A stretch of DNA of 32,176 bases, taken from NCBI GenBank assembly GCA_910574865.1, contig CAJTDN010000028.1, positions 1 through 32,176 of the forward strand, given 5' to 3'. Below are positions 30,901 through 32,176 of this stretch, in pieces (within the stretch, counting starts at the first letter, position 1; each line of letters begins with the position of its first letter). Source of the stretch: Lachnospiraceae bacterium. GTDB lineage: Bacteria; Bacillota; Clostridia; Lachnospirales; Lachnospiraceae. The notes beneath the pieces were generated by a model. The model made no database searches. It had not been told where the DNA came from and saw only the letters and a list, made by a program, of their open reading frames with translations. A program made the translations under genes and the position numbers.

Positions 30901-32176
30901 GAGTTCGCCCTCACGCGCAGCTACAACTCCAAGGGCGCGAACCAGGTCAGCATGTTCGGCCGTGGCTGGAGCTTCGAATACGAGCGGGGCCTCACGCAGA
31001 CGGAGGACGGCGGCATTTTCTACACGCGGGGCGACGGCGGGTACTTGTACTTCACCAGAAATGAGGACGGTAGCTTTAGTGCGCCGGCCGGTTATGCGCT
31101 CGAACTGCGCCCGGTGCATTATGAAGGAACGGATAGGGATCACATCGGCTGGGAGCTGGTGGACGAGGAGAAAAAGGTGTGGTCGTTCGACAAATACGGC
31201 GTGCTGCGCTTCGTGACCGACCGCCTTGGTTTCCAGACGACGTTCGATTACGACGAGGCTTACGCGCTGACGAAAATCACGCTTCCCTCGGGAAGGGCGT
31301 TCGCATTCGAGCAGGACGAGCAGGGGTTCGTGACCCATGTGACGCGCCCCGACGGCGGAAAGCTGGCCTATGAATACGACGAGAACCACCGGCTCGTTGC
31401 CTATACGAACGCCAACGGCGGCAGGCGCACATATCATTATGATGAAAATGGCCTGATGACCTCGTGGGAGGACGCAAACGGCAACGCCGTGGTCACCAAC
31501 ACCTACGATCAGGAAGGGCGCGTCGTCGCGCAGACGGACGCGAATGGGAATATGGCCACGTTTGCCTACGCAAACGGCCAGACGACCACGACCGACAACG
31601 AGGGAAACGTCACGGTCTACCATTATGATGAAATGTACCGCACGACCCTCGTCGAGTATCCTGACAAAACGACGAAAACGTGCGCCTATAACGGGCAGAA
31701 CCAATTGGAATCCGAGACGACGGCGGGCGGTACGAGAACCTATGCCTACGACGGGGCGGGCAACGTCGTCACGATGACCCGCGAGGACGGGGCGGCCGCG
31801 CATTACACGTACAACGAGAAAAACCAGGTCACTTCCGTCACCAATTATGACGGCGGCGTGACGACCATGCAATATAATGAGGCGGGCGACCTCGTGCGAA
31901 GCACGGATGCCAACGGCAACGCGACGGGCTACGAGTATGACGAATCGCACCGCGTCATTGCCATGACCGACGGGAACGGCATCCGCACGGCCTACGCCTA
32001 CGACGGGGCGAACCTTGTCTCGTACACCGACGGCAACGGCAACACGTGGGGCTTTGGCTACAACGGGATGGGCCTGCCGACGGGCATGACGGATCCGCTG
32101 GGAAATGTGACGGCTGTTGGCTATGACATGGAAGGAAATAAAGTGTCGGAGACGGCGGCGGACGGCGGGACGACGA
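27985..32176 (+). CDS. Very large secreted DNRLRE/LysM/RHS-repeat protein (3' end outside window)
   Basis: The frame stays open for 1397 codons to the window edge. It starts with a basic signal peptide (L-R-K-R-K-I-R-R-R then a hydrophobic core to about residue 35). Residues about 70-235 are Asp/Asn/Ala-rich low complexity with 12-residue repeats, and 305-370 Ala/Asn-rich. A DNRLRE domain covers about 552-732, a LysM domain about 867-912 (Y-E-V-K-Q-F-D-T-L-P-K-I-A), then a DUF6531-type entry domain (L-N-T-G-N-F-Y, 945-1030), and YD/RHS repeats from about 1072 (Y-E-Y-D, H-Y-D-E, Y-A-Y-D-G-A-G-N). This is the build of a wall-associated polymorphic toxin or adhesin; the variable C-terminal payload is not in view. 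AGGAGG lies 8 bases before the ATG. The gene is much more GC-rich than its neighbours. Confidence 0.88.
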   Translation, partial: MLRKRKIRRRYFRTSVALLLAAILALQGTSPLFVQAKDVVENTPRTVDFSRPEALRSLEEAGVTDGVSPEASDADHTDGAGGGMGTNRPDANGTKADGSNAADVDKAGSGADADKTDGDKTDAGAGTDSSAADTDTDVDKGNDNASDSEADANKGNAGAADKNATKTDTNAANAGADKVDTNAANAGVDKADTNAADADADATDGDANSGSAAGSDGDADVDTGSGEGKIPSDPEAEGREPEDFYPIPEEPEGELVSFDGGSRTYRTGDGQYTTVIGGYVGTYQDDGGEFQLADNTLVEPETTAYAAGAGEETGAGGGRNSANGQNNAASAAADGAAGQANAAAANSQNGANGRNNAAANDRNGVANPGFVHNKQNDYLVVLPKNITPEAGMVLVRGEDTMEIVPQGGDFSHSVVKDNAIRYNQVYDGIDVQYTVLNENIKEDIILRKPMGQESFTYELKIPGLKAELIENQIYIYPEEKDEGEAREEARFILEAPSMEDAAGEVSVHIEMGLRVEEDGRVLLTVTPDKEWLADEARQYPVRIDPSTVNVGRESFSMIGVEQGSPNVNIGDNNYPYVGYDDGIVSGNIEFGSIHRICRTYIKITGGLESIPADVKIDSATFSVSQRTNFSKGNSQFGLYRVDGAWDGSVTWMTQPGNHTFIDVQNASPKANQYIQYNVKELVNDWVQGTYANNGMVLKAVDEASGLDAAMQCEVLNNRNSVYGPTLTVQWSPAEDPFLRDLSLDDTTITLRPMTEKAVSGKLTFDGIFADGLAKSGATVEYYLVPDEEAAEAHRETKAEGLYTYPDSTAYNLVFPQANKYYGKDSNWQGTLYAGLEKDKLYTIKARASKANAEGEIETGKEITSDSFLVYEVKQFDTLPKIARYYGVPLADLMRDNQVQDALVIAGNTLFVRNPQTNVPYSPAGLTDIDKMKIDGALMGRGLHCEFGFEPINLNTGNFYMEQEDTALADLGGEFALTRSYNSKGANQVSMFGRGWSFEYERGLTQTEDGGIFYTRGDGGYLYFTRNEDGSFSAPAGYALELRPVHYEGTDRDHIGWELVDEEKKVWSFDKYGVLRFVTDRLGFQTTFDYDEAYALTKITLPSGRAFAFEQDEQGFVTHVTRPDGGKLAYEYDENHRLVAYTNANGGRRTYHYDENGLMTSWEDANGNAVVTNTYDQEGRVVAQTDANGNMATFAYANGQTTTTDNEGNVTVYHYDEMYRTTLVEYPDKTTKTCAYNGQNQLESETTAGGTRTYAYDGAGNVVTMTREDGAAAHYTYNEKNQVTSVTNYDGGVTTMQYNEAGDLVRSTDANGNATGYEYDESHRVIAMTDGNGIRTAYAYDGANLVSYTDGNGNTWGFGYNGMGLPTGMTDPLGNVTAVGYDMEGNKVSETAADGGTT
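28486..28593 (+). repeat. 36-bp coding tandem repeat in the RHS protein
   Basis: Three units of 36 bases starting GATACCAACGCGGCC (28486, 28522, 28558) encode D-T-N-A-A-N-A-G-A-D-K-V with small changes; the third is diverged in its second half. It lies in the Asp/Asn/Ala-rich segment after the signal peptide, likely a flexible wall-spanning stalk whose length can vary by recombination. Confidence 0.75.

Noticed and set aside
27834-31950. Long minus-strand frames opposite the RHS gene
   Set aside because: They mirror the GC-rich codon use and repeats of the plus-strand gene, lack ribosome binding sites and show no family features.

Overview
The window looks like a chromosomal segment of an anaerobic gut-type Firmicute, most likely Lachnospiraceae or a close clostridial relative. 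This rests on several things seen here: strong AGGAGG-type ribosome binding sites, sigma-A promoters with 17-bp spacers, a Spo0A-type regulator, several AraC regulators paired with glycoside hydrolases, a large lipoprotein sugar-binding protein, and a Uma2 protein. Base composition is mosaic: AT-rich at the left end, strongly GC-rich in the last 4 kb. No species can be named from the sequence alone.

Layout. 1-1131: a short type I-C-like CRISPR array (3 repeats, 2 spacers) followed by a HicA/HicB toxin-antitoxin pair with a near-consensus promoter. 1236-5746: a graveyard of decayed genes (DUF4143 ATPase, GNAT, GPH sugar transporter, AraC fragment) around an intact-looking Uma2 gene, an N-terminally short AraC regulator and an alpha/beta hydrolase whose first exon-like piece is cut off by a TAG. 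5794-8368: an AraC/GyrI regulator and an AAA/DUF4143 ATPase. 8706-19373: a carbohydrate locus, with two translationally coupled AraC regulators (minus strand) divergent from a GH2 glycosidase, a sugar-binding lipoprotein (broken by TGA), a GH43 glycosidase and a sugar O-acetyltransferase. The GH2 and lipoprotein genes share the same tandem 20-bp-spaced operator, so they look like one AraC regulon. 19411-24659: a multi-domain Fe-S/FAD oxidoreductase and a DUF5692 membrane protein, divergent from a GntR/FadR-type regulator with two TGGT-N3-ACCA operators. 24931-32176: a candidate peptide-signalling module, made of a Spo0A-like response regulator, a 14-residue peptide gene closed by a strong terminator, an AgrC-like membrane histidine kinase, two arrays of 10-bp-phased TCGA boxes, a long structured leader, and the start of a very large secreted DNRLRE/LysM/RHS protein that runs off the window.

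The strongest candidates for something undescribed are (1) that Spo0A-like/peptide/kinase module with its phased box arrays in front of both the regulator and the RHS gene; (2) a pair of about 150-bp three-hairpin elements whose stems covary, flanked by 9-bp direct repeats, one inserted exactly in the AraC operator; and (3) a 279-bp nested palindrome with 27-bp perfect terminal inverted repeats beside the AraC operon. Several genes carry a single nonsense codon in otherwise well-preserved frames, which suggests recent decay or sequence errors.
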